A stretch of 55,875 bases of DNA from Phycisphaerales bacterium (GTDB taxonomy: Bacteria > Planctomycetota > Phycisphaerae > Phycisphaerales > UBA1924). Of this stretch, positions 11,582-20,594 are shown piece by piece. Position 1 is the stretch's first letter; the number at the start of each line of letters is the position of its first letter. The stretch spans positions 1 to 55,875 of the forward strand of contig JADZER010000031.1 of NCBI GenBank assembly GCA_020850415.1. The letters are read 5' to 3'. The notes below the pieces were generated by a model that made no database searches, was not told where the DNA came from, and worked only from the letters and a program-made list of their open reading frames with translations. The translations under genes were made by a program, and so were the position numbers.

Positions 11582-11690
11582 TCTCGTGGGGGTCTTGATC
11601 GGGAAGGGTTTGCTCTCTCCCTTCTCATCAGACCTTTCGCACCCGATTTCCGGGTGGTTCCGAAGAGCGAGCACTTTTTTGCGTGTGCAA
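11538..11690 (-). ncRNA. candidate structured small RNA
   Basis: Between the CusF-like lipoprotein and the glycosyltransferase lies a 330-nt gap with three consecutive hairpins read on the minus strand: ACCCG/CGGGT (11641-11655), a long interrupted hairpin (11591-11634, closed by GGTCT/AGACC with an inner GAAGGG/CCCTTC stem), and the terminator hairpin with a T6 tract. A fourth small stem, GCAC/GTGC, lies around 11671-11688. The total of about 150 nt fits an independent sRNA. I do not recognise its class; the 5' end and promoter are not defined. It is alternatively a 3'-UTR structure of the lipoprotein mRNA. Confidence 0.42.
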
Positions 11691-11796
11691 TACCCCGCAC
11701 ACCTACCCCCCGCGAGCCCCGGTCCCATAGCGCCCGGCGCCCGTCGTCGCGTCGGATACCCTCTGCCCGCGGCCATGATCGCCGCGGACCGAAGCG

Positions 11797-13116
11797 ATGC
11801 GCATCCTTCACATCTCAACCCGGCTCATTCTCGGCGGCAGCCAAGAGAACACCGTGCTCTCGTGCGAGGGGCAGACCAGGCTCGGCCACGAGGTGCACCT
11901 CGCCTTCGGCCCGATCTACGGCCCCGAGGGCTCGCTGCTCGAGCGGGTCGAGGCCTTCAACCGGCGTTGCCGGGCCGGCGAGGAGCGGACCGCCGCGGGC
12001 GAGACCTGCCGCCCGATCGGTGTGCATGTTGTCCCCCACCTATTCCGCGAGCTGTCGATGGCCGCGGACGCGAGGTGTCTGGGTGAGCTCAATCGCCTCA
12101 TCGCGACCCTCGCGCCCGATGTCGTGCACACGCACTCCAGCAAGGCGGGCACTCTCGGGCGCGCCGCGGCGTGGGCCGTTGCGCACCGCGCCCAGCCCGA
12201 GCCCGCCCCCACCGCTCAGGCCGGTTCAAGTGGACCTGTGCGGCGGACACCCGTCCCGATGGCCGTCATTCACACCGTCCATGGCCCGCCTTTCATGCCG
12301 GTCGAGGGCGGGGCGGTACGCCGGGCGAAGGTCCGGGCGAAGAACTTCATCTACACGCTCGCCGAGCGCTACGCCGCACGGCGGTGCCACACGATCGTCT
12401 CCGTCGCCGACGCGATGACCGCGCAGTTCCTCGCCCGCGACATCGGGCAGCCGGCGCAGTACATCACCGTGCGCAGCGGCATGGAGACCGAGCCGTTCCT
12501 GATCGCCCGCCCCGGCGAGCACCGCCACGAGGTCCGCGCCAAGCTGGGCTTGGGCGAGCACGACTTCGTGATCGGCACCGTCGCCCGCCTGGCCGAGCAC
12601 AAGGGCCACGACGACATCCTCGACGCGCTGGGCGAGCCGCTCCGCGCCCACCCGGGATGGAAGCTGCTCTGGGTCGGCGACGGCTGGTGGGGCGACCGGC
12701 TCCGCGCCCGCGTCCGGGACATGGGCCTGGCGTCGCGGCTCGTGACCACCGGGCTCGTGCCCAACGACCGTGTGCCCGCGATGATGCGGGCGATGGATGT
12801 GCTGGTGCACCCCAGCTACCGCGAGGGCCTGCCGCGGACCGTGCCGCAGGCCCTCCTCGCCGGCGTCACCCCGATCGCCTACGACGCCGACGGCACGCGC
12901 GAGGTCTGCCGCTCGGGCGAGACCGGCGTGCTCGTGCCCCTCGCCGACCGCGCGGCGCTTCGGGAGGCTGTGGTCGCGATGTACGAGCGGCCCGACGAGC
13001 GTCTGCGTCTGGCCGCCGCGGGCCGGGCCGAGTGCGCCCGCGAGTTCGCCGCGGATCGGATGGTCCATCTATTGGCGGAGGTCTACGCCGGTGCGCTCAA
13101 ACAAACCCAAAGCTGA
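11797..13116 (+). CDS. GT4-family glycosyltransferase
   Basis: A 439-residue two-Rossmann (GT-B) enzyme. The N-terminal half begins RILHISTRLILGGSQENT (Gly-rich acceptor loop) and has APDVVHTHSSKAGTLGR. The C-terminal half has VIGTVARLAEHKGHDDIL, LLWVGDGWWGDRLRARV, the sugar-nucleotide-binding HPSYREGLPRTVPQALLAG (EX7E-like) and DGTREVCRSGETGVLV. Members retain the sugar's anomeric configuration and build polysaccharide or lipid-linked glycans; the substrate cannot be told here. An Ala/Pro-rich insert of about 20 residues lies between the two domains. The ATG at 11797 is the first that preserves the full N-terminal beta strand. Confidence 0.88.
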   Translation: MRILHISTRLILGGSQENTVLSCEGQTRLGHEVHLAFGPIYGPEGSLLERVEAFNRRCRAGEERTAAGETCRPIGVHVVPHLFRELSMAADARCLGELNRLIATLAPDVVHTHSSKAGTLGRAAAWAVAHRAQPEPAPTAQAGSSGPVRRTPVPMAVIHTVHGPPFMPVEGGAVRRAKVRAKNFIYTLAERYAARRCHTIVSVADAMTAQFLARDIGQPAQYITVRSGMETEPFLIARPGEHRHEVRAKLGLGEHDFVIGTVARLAEHKGHDDILDALGEPLRAHPGWKLLWVGDGWWGDRLRARVRDMGLASRLVTTGLVPNDRVPAMMRAMDVLVHPSYREGLPRTVPQALLAGVTPIAYDADGTREVCRSGETGVLVPLADRAALREAVVAMYERPDERLRLAAAGRAECAREFAADRMVHLLAEVYAGALKQTQS

Positions 13117-15247
13117 CCGACGCAGCTCCCCCGCGCCCCAGCCCCCGGCGGGGCGGGGAGGAAGCCCGGGCTCACGCGCTTCGCGCCGTGCTTCTCGGCT
13201 CTGTGCTCCGCGCCCGGCCCGCCTCACCGCGGCGCTTCTGGTCGCGGCCCTCGGCGCCCCGGTCTTCGCCCAGCGCCTCGACCTCGGCCCCTCCACCGCC
13301 GCGCCCAAGCCCGGGGACGGCCTGGCCGTCCTCGCGCTGGCCGACCTCCTGGAGAAGGAAGCCGGGCGGTGGGAGGACGACGACGCCCGCCACGCGATCC
13401 GTGTCCTCGCCGGCGCGTGCCTCCGCAACGGCGAGATCGCCGGCGCGCCCGGCTCGGAGTCGGTGCTCGCGGGGCTGACCCTCGCCGCGAAGCGTGACCA
13501 GCTCGACGGCCTGCTCGACGGCGCGGACGACGCGACGCACCTCGCCGTTGTCGGCGTCATCGGTTCCACCGACCACTCGGTCGCGCCGCGGGCTCTGGAC
13601 CTCCTGCTCCGCGACGCGCTCGCGCCGCTCAATGCCGACGCCGACCCCCGCTGCGGCTGGTGGAGCCAGCGCGACGCCGAGCCCGCCACCGAGGCCGCGC
13701 TCGACGCCCGCCTCGGGATGCTCCGCCCCCTCCTCGAGCTCGCCGCGCTCACCGACGGCGCCGAGGCCTCCCTCCGCGAGTTCCTCGAGCTGGCCGAGAC
13801 CTCCCGCGCCGAGCCGGCCTACCGGCGTGCGGCGATCGGCTGGGCCGACCTCGTGCTCGGCGCCAGCGCGGTGCTCGGCGACCCGCCCGCGTGGCTGGAC
13901 ATGCCCGCCCGCGACCGCCTCCGCGACGACTTCTGCGCGGGCGTGGCCCGCCTCCTCGCCGATCCCGACGGCGCACGGCGCACGCTCGACCGCGCCGGGC
14001 GCGTCCTGCGCGTCGTCGCCGCCACCGAGTACCTCCCCGCCGACCTGCAGTCCCGCGAGCTGCGCGACGCGGTCAATCGGCTCGCCGCCGCGCCCGAGGG
14101 CGACGCGCGGCGCGACCCCGCGGCGACCGCCCGCATCGCCGACGCCTACGCCCAGGCCCTCGAGCTGATCGCCGCGGAGGCCCGAGCCCCGCGACCAGAA
14201 CAACTCGTCCGCCAGGCCCGCCCCATGCTCGAGCCGCTCGCGGCCCTGCACCGCCAGGCCGCCGGCGCGATGACCGCCCTCCTGCCCGGCATCCTCGCCT
14301 CGCCGGACCCGATGACCGACCCGGCGATCCTCGCGGCGATGGGCTCGCTCCGGGGCGCGAGCGCGGACCTGGCGATCGCCGCCGACCTCTCGGCGGTGCT
14401 CGCGGGCTGGGACGAGGACGCGACCAGACCCTCCCCTTCCCCCGCGCGTGAGCCGGCCGCAACCAGGCTCATGGGCCCGCTCGCCGAGCGGGTGCGACAG
14501 CTCGGCGTGCGGCTCGGCCAGGACAAGGGGGCGGCCGAGGCGCTGGAGCAGCTCCGCACCCTGCGCGACATCTCGCGCACCGCCCGGGACCTGCCGGGCG
14601 AGCGCGAGCTCCGCGCCGACGCGGGCTCGATCGCGTGGCGGCGCGTGACCGGCGATCAGGCCTCGCGCCTGCTCTTCCTCGTCGACCAGGCCCGCGAGGG
14701 GTGGCTGCGGAGCGTCGCGGCCGACCAGCTCGCCGACCGGCGCGCGGGGGACGAGGCGCGCCTGCGCACGCTCGCCGCCGTCCTGCCGCTGCTGCGCGAC
14801 GCCGCGACGATCGAGCAGATGCGCACCGACTGGGCCCGGAAGATCCCGCCCGCGGGCAACCAGCACCCCGCGTGGGAGCTGACCCGCGAGGGGCTGGCGG
14901 CGCTCGCCGGCGACCTGCCCGAACGCGCCGCCCGCCTGGCCGCCATCACCGCCCGCGCCGACAGCGACGCGGCCGCGCTCGGCGCGGCCCACGACCTCGA
15001 GCGCGACTTCGCCGCCGCGCTGCTGGTCGCGAGGATCGAGCGGGAGCTGCGCGACCAGTCGCTCCCCGGCTGCGGCCCAGTCGCGGAGCTGGCCTCGGGC
15101 GCGACCGACGAGCACGCGTGGCGGTCCGCCCAGCGCAGCACGCTCGCGGCGGTCTGCCGGGCGGGTTACGAGGCCGCGGCTGCGGATGGCGAGCGGCGCG
15201 AGGCCCTCCTCCGGTGGGCCAACAGCCTTGCGTCCGGGATCGACTGA
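13091..15247 (+). CDS. large secreted alpha-helical hypothetical protein
   Basis: About 718 residues if translation begins at the GTG at 13091, which overlaps the glycosyltransferase end by 26 nt; no better start is visible before the hydrophobic segment LTAALLVAALGAPVFAQ, a signal peptide core with an AXA-like cleavage site. The unusually long basic n-region leaves the start uncertain. The rest is Ala/Leu/Arg/Asp-rich and helical, with repeated blocks such as RALDLLLRDALAPL and LEPLAALHRQAAG that suggest alpha-solenoid or HEAT-like packing. No catalytic motif or known family is recognised. It is probably periplasmic. Confidence 0.7.
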   Translation: MRSNKPKADRRSSPAPQPPAGRGGSPGSRASRRASRLCAPRPARLTAALLVAALGAPVFAQRLDLGPSTAAPKPGDGLAVLALADLLEKEAGRWEDDDARHAIRVLAGACLRNGEIAGAPGSESVLAGLTLAAKRDQLDGLLDGADDATHLAVVGVIGSTDHSVAPRALDLLLRDALAPLNADADPRCGWWSQRDAEPATEAALDARLGMLRPLLELAALTDGAEASLREFLELAETSRAEPAYRRAAIGWADLVLGASAVLGDPPAWLDMPARDRLRDDFCAGVARLLADPDGARRTLDRAGRVLRVVAATEYLPADLQSRELRDAVNRLAAAPEGDARRDPAATARIADAYAQALELIAAEARAPRPEQLVRQARPMLEPLAALHRQAAGAMTALLPGILASPDPMTDPAILAAMGSLRGASADLAIAADLSAVLAGWDEDATRPSPSPAREPAATRLMGPLAERVRQLGVRLGQDKGAAEALEQLRTLRDISRTARDLPGERELRADAGSIAWRRVTGDQASRLLFLVDQAREGWLRSVAADQLADRRAGDEARLRTLAAVLPLLRDAATIEQMRTDWARKIPPAGNQHPAWELTREGLAALAGDLPERAARLAAITARADSDAAALGAAHDLERDFAAALLVARIERELRDQSLPGCGPVAELASGATDEHAWRSAQRSTLAAVCRAGYEAAAADGERREALLRWANSLASGID

Positions 15248-15266
15248 TCACCGGCCCGCGCACCCG

Positions 15267-16298
15267 TCAGATCTGCCCCACCCAGTCCGCCTTCGCCACT
15301 TCCTTCCACCGCGCCCGGATCGCCTCCACCTGCGCCGCCGCCAGCGGGCCCGCCTTGGTCAGCTCGGCGTTCTGCGCGAAGCGCTTGGGGTTCGTCGTCC
15401 CGACCACCGTCGTGTGCACGCCGGGCAGGCCCAGCACGAACCGCATGGCGATGCCCGCGGCCCCGTCCGGGCCAGTGTCCTCCCTCGCCGCACCCTTTGT
15501 GAAGTCGTAGTCCAGCTCCTTCAGCCGCCGGTAGTACTCCTGGTGGTACCCCTGCTCCGGCTCGCTGTCGTACCGCCACACCGCGTTCGCGATCCCGCGC
15601 TTCACGATCACGCCCATGTCCTTCTCGCGGCACAGCGGCAGCGTCAGGTCGATCGCCTCCTGATCGCAGATGCTGATCGAGGTCATCAGCGTGTCGAACC
15701 GGCCCGTCTCGACGGCGAACCTCGCCGCCAGCGAGTCGCCCGAGTAGCCGATGAACCGGGTCTTGCCCGCCTCCTTGGCCTTCTCGAGGGCCTCGGTGAC
15801 CTCGCCCTTCTCCAGCACATCCAGGGCGCAGGAGTGCAGGTGGACCAGGTCGACATGGTCGGTCTTGAGCCGGCGCAGGCTCCGGTCGATCGACGCCGCG
15901 ACGCCCTCGGCGCTCCAGCCGTCGACGCCCTCGGGGGCCCAGTGCCCGACCTTGGTGAACAGGAAGTAGTCGTCGCGCCGGTGGCTCACAGCGTTGCCGA
16001 TGAGGTCCTCGCTGATCGCGTAGCACTCGGCCGTGTCGATCGCGTCGAGCCCCTGGTCCAGCGCGCTGTTCAGCAGCTCGTCGACGATCGCCTGCTCTGT
16101 CCGCCCGTAGCCCACCTCCGCCCCGCCGAAGCCCAGCACCGTCACCTCCAACCCCGTCTTGCCCAGGCGCTGCTTCTCCAGCTCGAACACGCCACGCCCG
16201 GTCCGTCCGCTCGCGGTCCCTGTCATGTGCAGCACGCTCCCCGCCGCGACGCCCGCGGCCGTGGTCCTCAGAAAGTCCCGTCTGGTCTGCTCGTGCAT
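15267..16298 (-). CDS. Tat-exported aldo/keto reductase
   Basis: A 343-residue protein. It opens with a twin-arginine signal (RRDFLRTTAAG, residues 6-16, then a hydrophobic stretch). The body is a TIM-barrel aldo/keto reductase with the expected tetrad: Asp88 and Tyr93 (DTAECY), Lys116 (FTKVGH) and His155 (VHLHSC). Such enzymes reduce carbonyls with NAD(P)H; Tat export implies folding with a cofactor before export, as in planctomycetal paralogues of the Gfo/Idh and AKR groups. The substrate is unknown. It is convergent with the large secreted protein, with 19 nt between stops. Confidence 0.88.
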   Translation of the reverse strand: MHEQTRRDFLRTTAAGVAAGSVLHMTGTASGRTGRGVFELEKQRLGKTGLEVTVLGFGGAEVGYGRTEQAIVDELLNSALDQGLDAIDTAECYAISEDLIGNAVSHRRDDYFLFTKVGHWAPEGVDGWSAEGVAASIDRSLRRLKTDHVDLVHLHSCALDVLEKGEVTEALEKAKEAGKTRFIGYSGDSLAARFAVETGRFDTLMTSISICDQEAIDLTLPLCREKDMGVIVKRGIANAVWRYDSEPEQGYHQEYYRRLKELDYDFTKGAAREDTGPDGAAGIAMRFVLGLPGVHTTVVGTTNPKRFAQNAELTKAGPLAAAQVEAIRARWKEVAKADWVGQI

Positions 16299-16373
16299 GG
16301 CCGTCTCCTTGGTCTCCCCGCCCGTGCTCCCGGCGAAAGCATACCGCGCCGCGGGGCACGGCTACGCTCCCGC

Positions 16374-17183
16374 GTGAGCGTCGTGTTCCTCGCGTCCTAT
16401 CCCCGGTCGGGCAACACCTGGGCCCGGGTCCTGCTCTACCACGCCCTCTGGGGCGCCGGGGCCCAGCCCTCCACACGCCAGATCGCCGAACGGTTCCCCG
16501 ACCTGCATGTCCCGGGCGAGGCCGACGCCGGCCTCGCGGCACACCCCGATGGGCGGGTGATCATCAAGACCCACTTGCCCTGGTCGGCGGACCACCCGCA
16601 CGGGGCGCGGGCCGTCGGGTCGATCCTGCTCGTCCGCAACCCGCGCGATGTCCTGCTCAGCTGCCTGAACTTTCACCGCGTCCTCGAGACCAAGGTCAAG
16701 GACAGGCGGACCGGGCGCGACGCGCCGATGCAGCCCATCGACTACGCCCGCCACTTCATCGCCCAGGGCGGCGACCCGGTCTGGATGCACGAGGGCTTCG
16801 CGCCCTGGGCCGACAACTGCCGCTCGTGGCTGGGCGCGCCCTTCCCGAACCTCGTCGTCCGGTACGAGGACATGCTCGACGACCCGGGCGCCCAGCTCGC
16901 GCGCATGCTCGGGCACCTCGGCGAACCGCCCGACCCGGCGAGGATCGCCCGCGCCGTCGACGCGTCGAGCTTCGAACAGATGCGGGCGATGGAGGTCCGC
17001 GAGAAGGCCGGGGCCGCGGCGAAGAACCCCTTCTTCGGCGGCACGGGCAGGACCATCCGCAAGGGCATCTACTTCATGGACAAGGCCCGGCGCGGCTCGC
17101 GCCTGGCTGAGATCGCCCCCGGCCTCGACGACGCGTTCAACGCCCGGTTCGGCGAGGCCATGCGCGAGTTCGGCTACGCCTGA
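16374..17183 (+). CDS. sulfotransferase
   Basis: A 269-residue protein starting from the GTG at 16374. Near the N terminus FLASYPRSGNTW forms the 5'-phosphosulfate-binding loop, and VRNPRDVLLSCLNFH the 3'-phosphate-binding segment of PAPS-dependent sulfotransferases (Sulfotransfer_1). The C-terminal GGTGRTIRKGIYF resembles the RKG(x)xGDW PAPS-binding loop, with changes. The protein should transfer sulfate from PAPS to a small molecule or glycan hydroxyl in the cytoplasm. It diverges from the AKR gene, 75 nt apart. The acceptor cannot be predicted. Confidence 0.88.
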   Translation: MSVVFLASYPRSGNTWARVLLYHALWGAGAQPSTRQIAERFPDLHVPGEADAGLAAHPDGRVIIKTHLPWSADHPHGARAVGSILLVRNPRDVLLSCLNFHRVLETKVKDRRTGRDAPMQPIDYARHFIAQGGDPVWMHEGFAPWADNCRSWLGAPFPNLVVRYEDMLDDPGAQLARMLGHLGEPPDPARIARAVDASSFEQMRAMEVREKAGAAAKNPFFGGTGRTIRKGIYFMDKARRGSRLAEIAPGLDDAFNARFGEAMREFGYA

Positions 17184-17221
17184 CGCGCCGGGGCGCGGAC
17201 GCACCGCCGGGCCGCCCCGCG

Positions 17222-18196
17222 CTACAGCAGCCGCCGCCGCTTGAACAGCCACCACTGGAACACCGCCAGCACCACCAGCATCCCGCACACCACCCAGAAG
17301 GCCACCGGGTCGTCGCTGCCCGGCACGCCCCCGACATTGATGCCCAGGAGCCCGGTGAGCAGGGTCAGCGGCAGGAAGATCGCCGCCACCAGCGACAGGG
17401 TGTACATCGTCCGGTTCATCTGCTCGCTGGCGAGCGCCAGGATCTGCTCCTGGATCATCATCGTCCGCTCGCGGAGCAGGTCCAGCTCCTCGACCATCCG
17501 CGTCGCCTCGTCGGCGATCTCGCGCAGGTGCAGCCGGTCCTGGGCGCAGAGCAGACCCGTCTCTTCGGTCACCAGCCGCGAGGTCATGTCCCGCTGCGGC
17601 GACAGATACCGCCGGATCGTCGCCACCTGCCGGCGCGGGCCGGCGAGCTTGGAGCGCAGCCCCACCCCCCTGGCCACCGGCACGAGGTCCTCGATCTCGT
17701 CCACCTGGTCCTCGAGGTTCGCGACCGCCTCCTGCAGCCGCTCGGTCACCGTGTCCACCAGCTGCACGAGCACGCCGCCGGGGGTCTTGGCCCCGCTCCC
17801 CCGCAGCAGCCGCTCGCGGGCGTCCTGCAGCGCGTACACCGGGCGCCCGCGCAGGCAGATCACCCTCTCCGCGTCGAGCCACATCCGGAGCGTTACGAGG
17901 TCGTCGGGCTCGGCCCCGGGGTTCATGTTCACGGCGCGGAGGATGAGCAGCAGCCCGCCCTGCGCGTGCAGGCACCGGGGGCGTGTGTCCTCGGCCAGCA
18001 GGGCCTCGCAGGTCAGCGCGGGCAGCCCCATCGCCTCGCGCAGCCAAGCCCCGGTCTTCTCGTGCGTGCGGTCCGCCACCACCCACAGCACGCCCTCGCC
18101 AGGCTTCCACCGGACCGTCCCCCCGGCGTCGACCGCCCGGCCCCCGCCCTGGCCGTCGAGCACGAACGCGGAGAGCACTGGGTTGGGGGGCTGCAT
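17222..18196 (-). CDS. CorA/ZntB-family divalent cation transporter
   Basis: A 324-residue protein with the family layout: a cytoplasmic alpha/beta domain, a long helix (about residues 140-255) and two C-terminal membrane helices (about 262-285 and 298-317). The pore loop reads GINVGGVPG, closer to the GxN signature of ZntB than to the GMN of CorA, so zinc/proton transport is as likely as magnesium. The charged C-terminal tail KRRRLL is typical. It lies 27 nt downstream of the 7TM-HD gene on the same strand and may be cotranscribed. Confidence 0.88.
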   Translation of the reverse strand: MQPPNPVLSAFVLDGQGGGRAVDAGGTVRWKPGEGVLWVVADRTHEKTGAWLREAMGLPALTCEALLAEDTRPRCLHAQGGLLLILRAVNMNPGAEPDDLVTLRMWLDAERVICLRGRPVYALQDARERLLRGSGAKTPGGVLVQLVDTVTERLQEAVANLEDQVDEIEDLVPVARGVGLRSKLAGPRRQVATIRRYLSPQRDMTSRLVTEETGLLCAQDRLHLREIADEATRMVEELDLLRERTMMIQEQILALASEQMNRTMYTLSLVAAIFLPLTLLTGLLGINVGGVPGSDDPVAFWVVCGMLVVLAVFQWWLFKRRRLL

Positions 18197-18223
18197 CGGC
18201 GGGCTCCGGGACTCGCCGAGAGC

Positions 18224-20557
18224 TTACCCGCTCGCGGCCTGAGAGGTCGGCGCGGCGCCGGTCTTGGTCTCCGTCTGCTTCTCCGCGCCCGCGGGGTACA
18301 CCACACGCCCGTGATAGCTCGACGCCAGGCTCTTGGAGATCGACTCGACGATCTCGTGCAGCTCGCGAAGCGTCAGGTCGCACTCGTCGAACTGCCCGTC
18401 GAGCAGCCGCTTGTCCGCGATCGACCGCACGAGCTGGTCGATCCGCGCCGGCGTCGGCTCGCTCAGCGTCCGCGACGCGCTCTCCACCGCGTCGGCGATC
18501 ATCAGGATCGCCACCTCCTTGCGCCGCGGCTTGGGCCCGGGGTAGCGGTACTCAAGCTCGCGGGGCGCCTCCCCGCTGTCGGCGTCCTCGGCCTGCTTCC
18601 TCGCCCGGTGGTAGAAATACTCCACCAGCGTCGTCCCGTGGTGCGCCTCGATAAAGTGCTGCAGGTTCTTGGGCAGCCCGTACTCTCGGGCCATCTCCAG
18701 CCCGTCCTTCACATGCCCAACGATCACCAGCAGGCTCATCGCCGGGCTCAGCTTGTCGTGCTTGTTGATCCCCCCCCACTGATTCTCCACGAAGTACTCG
18801 GGCTTGTTCATCTTCCCGATGTCGTGGTACAGCGCCCCCGCGTAGGTCAGCAGCGTGTCCGCCCCGATCGCCGCCGCCGCCGCCTCCGCGATCGTCGCCA
18901 CATTCAGCGAGTGGTTGTACGACCCCGGCGCACGCTGCTGCAGCTCGCGCAGCAGCGGCTGCTTGGGGTCGCGCAGCTCGATCAGCGTCATGCCCGTCGT
19001 GATATCGAACGCCCGCTCGATCAGCGGCAGGATGAACAGCACCACCGCCCCGACCGTCACGCCCCCCATCCCCGCCCAGAACGCGTCCCACAGCGTCTGT
19101 CGCACCGCCGCGCCGGTCACCGGTCGGTCGATCGACAGCACCAGCACGGTCCCCACCGCCAACGCCGCCCCGGCCGTCGCCCCCATGCGCAGCAGCGTGT
19201 CGCGCGACCGGATCTCCCGCAGCTGCCACACCGCCACCGCCACCCCCGTCATGATCAGCCCGAACATCCCGATCGGCTGCGCCAGCGCCATGCACACCAG
19301 CATCGCGTGCAGACAGCTGAACGCCAGGCTCACCCGCTGGTCGTACGCGATCACCAGGATCGCCGCCACGAACACCGTCGGCGTCACCGCCGTCACCGTC
19401 AGCCCCGCCGGCAGCGCCACGCTCGCCACGCAGGCCACCGCCAGCGTCCCGGCCAGCAGGCTCGCGATCCACACCATCCGCGACACCTTCCGGCGCAGAC
19501 GCGGGCAGAACAACGCCGCGTACAGCGCCGCACCCGCCCCGATCGCCGTCGACGCCGCGATCACCCCCACCTCCCGGACCCACACCCGCCACCGCTCCGC
19601 CTCGGCCCGGAAGTGCGCCAGCTCCGCCCGCCACAGGTCCAGCTGCGCCTGCGTCAGGATGTCCCCCCGCGCGAAAATCACCGCCCCGGCGGGCCACTCG
19701 TTCACCACCGGCGCCACCGCCGCAGCCGCGGCCTCCTGCGCCTCGCTCGTCGCCGCCGCGTCGGGCCGGTAGGTCGGCCGCGCGTCCCGGCTCAGACGGT
19801 TCACGATCATCTGCTGCAGCGCCCCGGTGATCCCGGCGATGCGGCAGTCCTCCGCGAAGCGGCTCTCGAGCGCCGCCGAATCCGCCGCGCTCAGCGCCGT
19901 GTACCGCGGCACCGCCGCCGGCGGCGCGCCGCCGCGCCGGAGCTCGATCGTCGTGCTCAGACCCTGGCTGTTGCGCTGCCAGTTCTGCGCGTCAAGCACC
20001 GGCGTCCGCTCGTACCGTTCCCACAGCAGCCCGACCTTCCGAAGGTAGTCGGCGCTCGGCTCGCCGTTCTCGGCCTGCGCCTTCACCGCCGCCAGTCCCT
20101 CCACCGAGAGCCCGAACCGCTGGCGGATCCCCGCCTCCACACCCTCGAGCGACTCCACGCCCGCGAGCGTCCGCGGCAGGCTCTCGATCGACCCCCGCAG
20201 CTCGGCCAGCAGCGCCTCGTCGGCCGCGAGCACCCAGGTCGCCTGCTGGCGCGCCTGCTCCCGAAGGCTCAGCGTCTGCTCGGCGTCCTCCACCCGGAAG
20301 CTCACCCGCACCGTCCGCGTCTCGGTCGCGACCTGCCCGGCGCTCATCAGCGGCTGCCCTCGGGTCCACGCCGCCAGCAGCCCCGTCACCAGCCCAAACA
20401 CCACCGTGACCACCAGGCCCCATGTCACCGCGCGCGAGCGGAACAACGCCAGCAGCGACGCGGGGTGCAGCTCGCCCGAACGCGCGACCCGACCACGCCT
20501 GGCCCCACGCCGGACAGGGGCTCTGCTGCCGTTGGCTTTGCTGGTGTCCTTGGCCAT
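18224..20557 (-). CDS. 7TM-HD family phosphohydrolase (PgpH-like)
   Basis: A 777-residue protein. One N-terminal membrane helix (about 42-64) precedes a large extracytoplasmic 7TMR-HDED-type domain. A cluster of membrane helices (about 340-520) follows, then a cytoplasmic HD domain (about 550-740) with YNHSLNVATIAEAA, ALYHDIGKM (His578-Asp579), GHVKDGLEMA, HHGTTLVEYFY and MIADAVESASR. The best-studied homologue, Listeria PgpH, degrades c-di-AMP; that activity is a reasonable inference here. PhoH next to 7TM-HD is a widespread arrangement; YbeY, often the third member, is not seen. A Lys/Thr/Ala-rich tail ends the protein. Confidence 0.9.
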   Translation of the reverse strand: MAKDTSKANGSRAPVRRGARRGRVARSGELHPASLLALFRSRAVTWGLVVTVVFGLVTGLLAAWTRGQPLMSAGQVATETRTVRVSFRVEDAEQTLSLREQARQQATWVLAADEALLAELRGSIESLPRTLAGVESLEGVEAGIRQRFGLSVEGLAAVKAQAENGEPSADYLRKVGLLWERYERTPVLDAQNWQRNSQGLSTTIELRRGGAPPAAVPRYTALSAADSAALESRFAEDCRIAGITGALQQMIVNRLSRDARPTYRPDAAATSEAQEAAAAAVAPVVNEWPAGAVIFARGDILTQAQLDLWRAELAHFRAEAERWRVWVREVGVIAASTAIGAGAALYAALFCPRLRRKVSRMVWIASLLAGTLAVACVASVALPAGLTVTAVTPTVFVAAILVIAYDQRVSLAFSCLHAMLVCMALAQPIGMFGLIMTGVAVAVWQLREIRSRDTLLRMGATAGAALAVGTVLVLSIDRPVTGAAVRQTLWDAFWAGMGGVTVGAVVLFILPLIERAFDITTGMTLIELRDPKQPLLRELQQRAPGSYNHSLNVATIAEAAAAAIGADTLLTYAGALYHDIGKMNKPEYFVENQWGGINKHDKLSPAMSLLVIVGHVKDGLEMAREYGLPKNLQHFIEAHHGTTLVEYFYHRARKQAEDADSGEAPRELEYRYPGPKPRRKEVAILMIADAVESASRTLSEPTPARIDQLVRSIADKRLLDGQFDECDLTLRELHEIVESISKSLASSYHGRVVYPAGAEKQTETKTGAAPTSQAASG

Positions 20558-20594
20558 GGTCTGCTGTGCGTCCCGTGCCGGGAGGTCCCCGGGG

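Noticed and set aside
11570..11640. Possible hammerhead ribozyme (CTGATGAG on the minus strand)
   Set aside because: The conserved GAAA and the cleavage-site stem are not in the right places; CTGATGAG is explained by the long hairpin.
11538..11640. Possible c-di-GMP-I riboswitch (AGAGCAAACCC and GGTAGCTGGG words)
   Set aside because: The order and spacing of conserved elements do not fit and no gene follows on that strand.
12797..13090. N-terminal extension of the large secreted protein into the glycosyltransferase gene
   Set aside because: The extra residues are a shadow of the glycosyltransferase C terminus and would place the signal peptide internally.
15186..16373. N-terminal extension of the sulfotransferase gene
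   Set aside because: It runs opposite the aldo/keto reductase and is Arg/His/Pro-rich; the PAPS loop sits right after the GTG at 16374.
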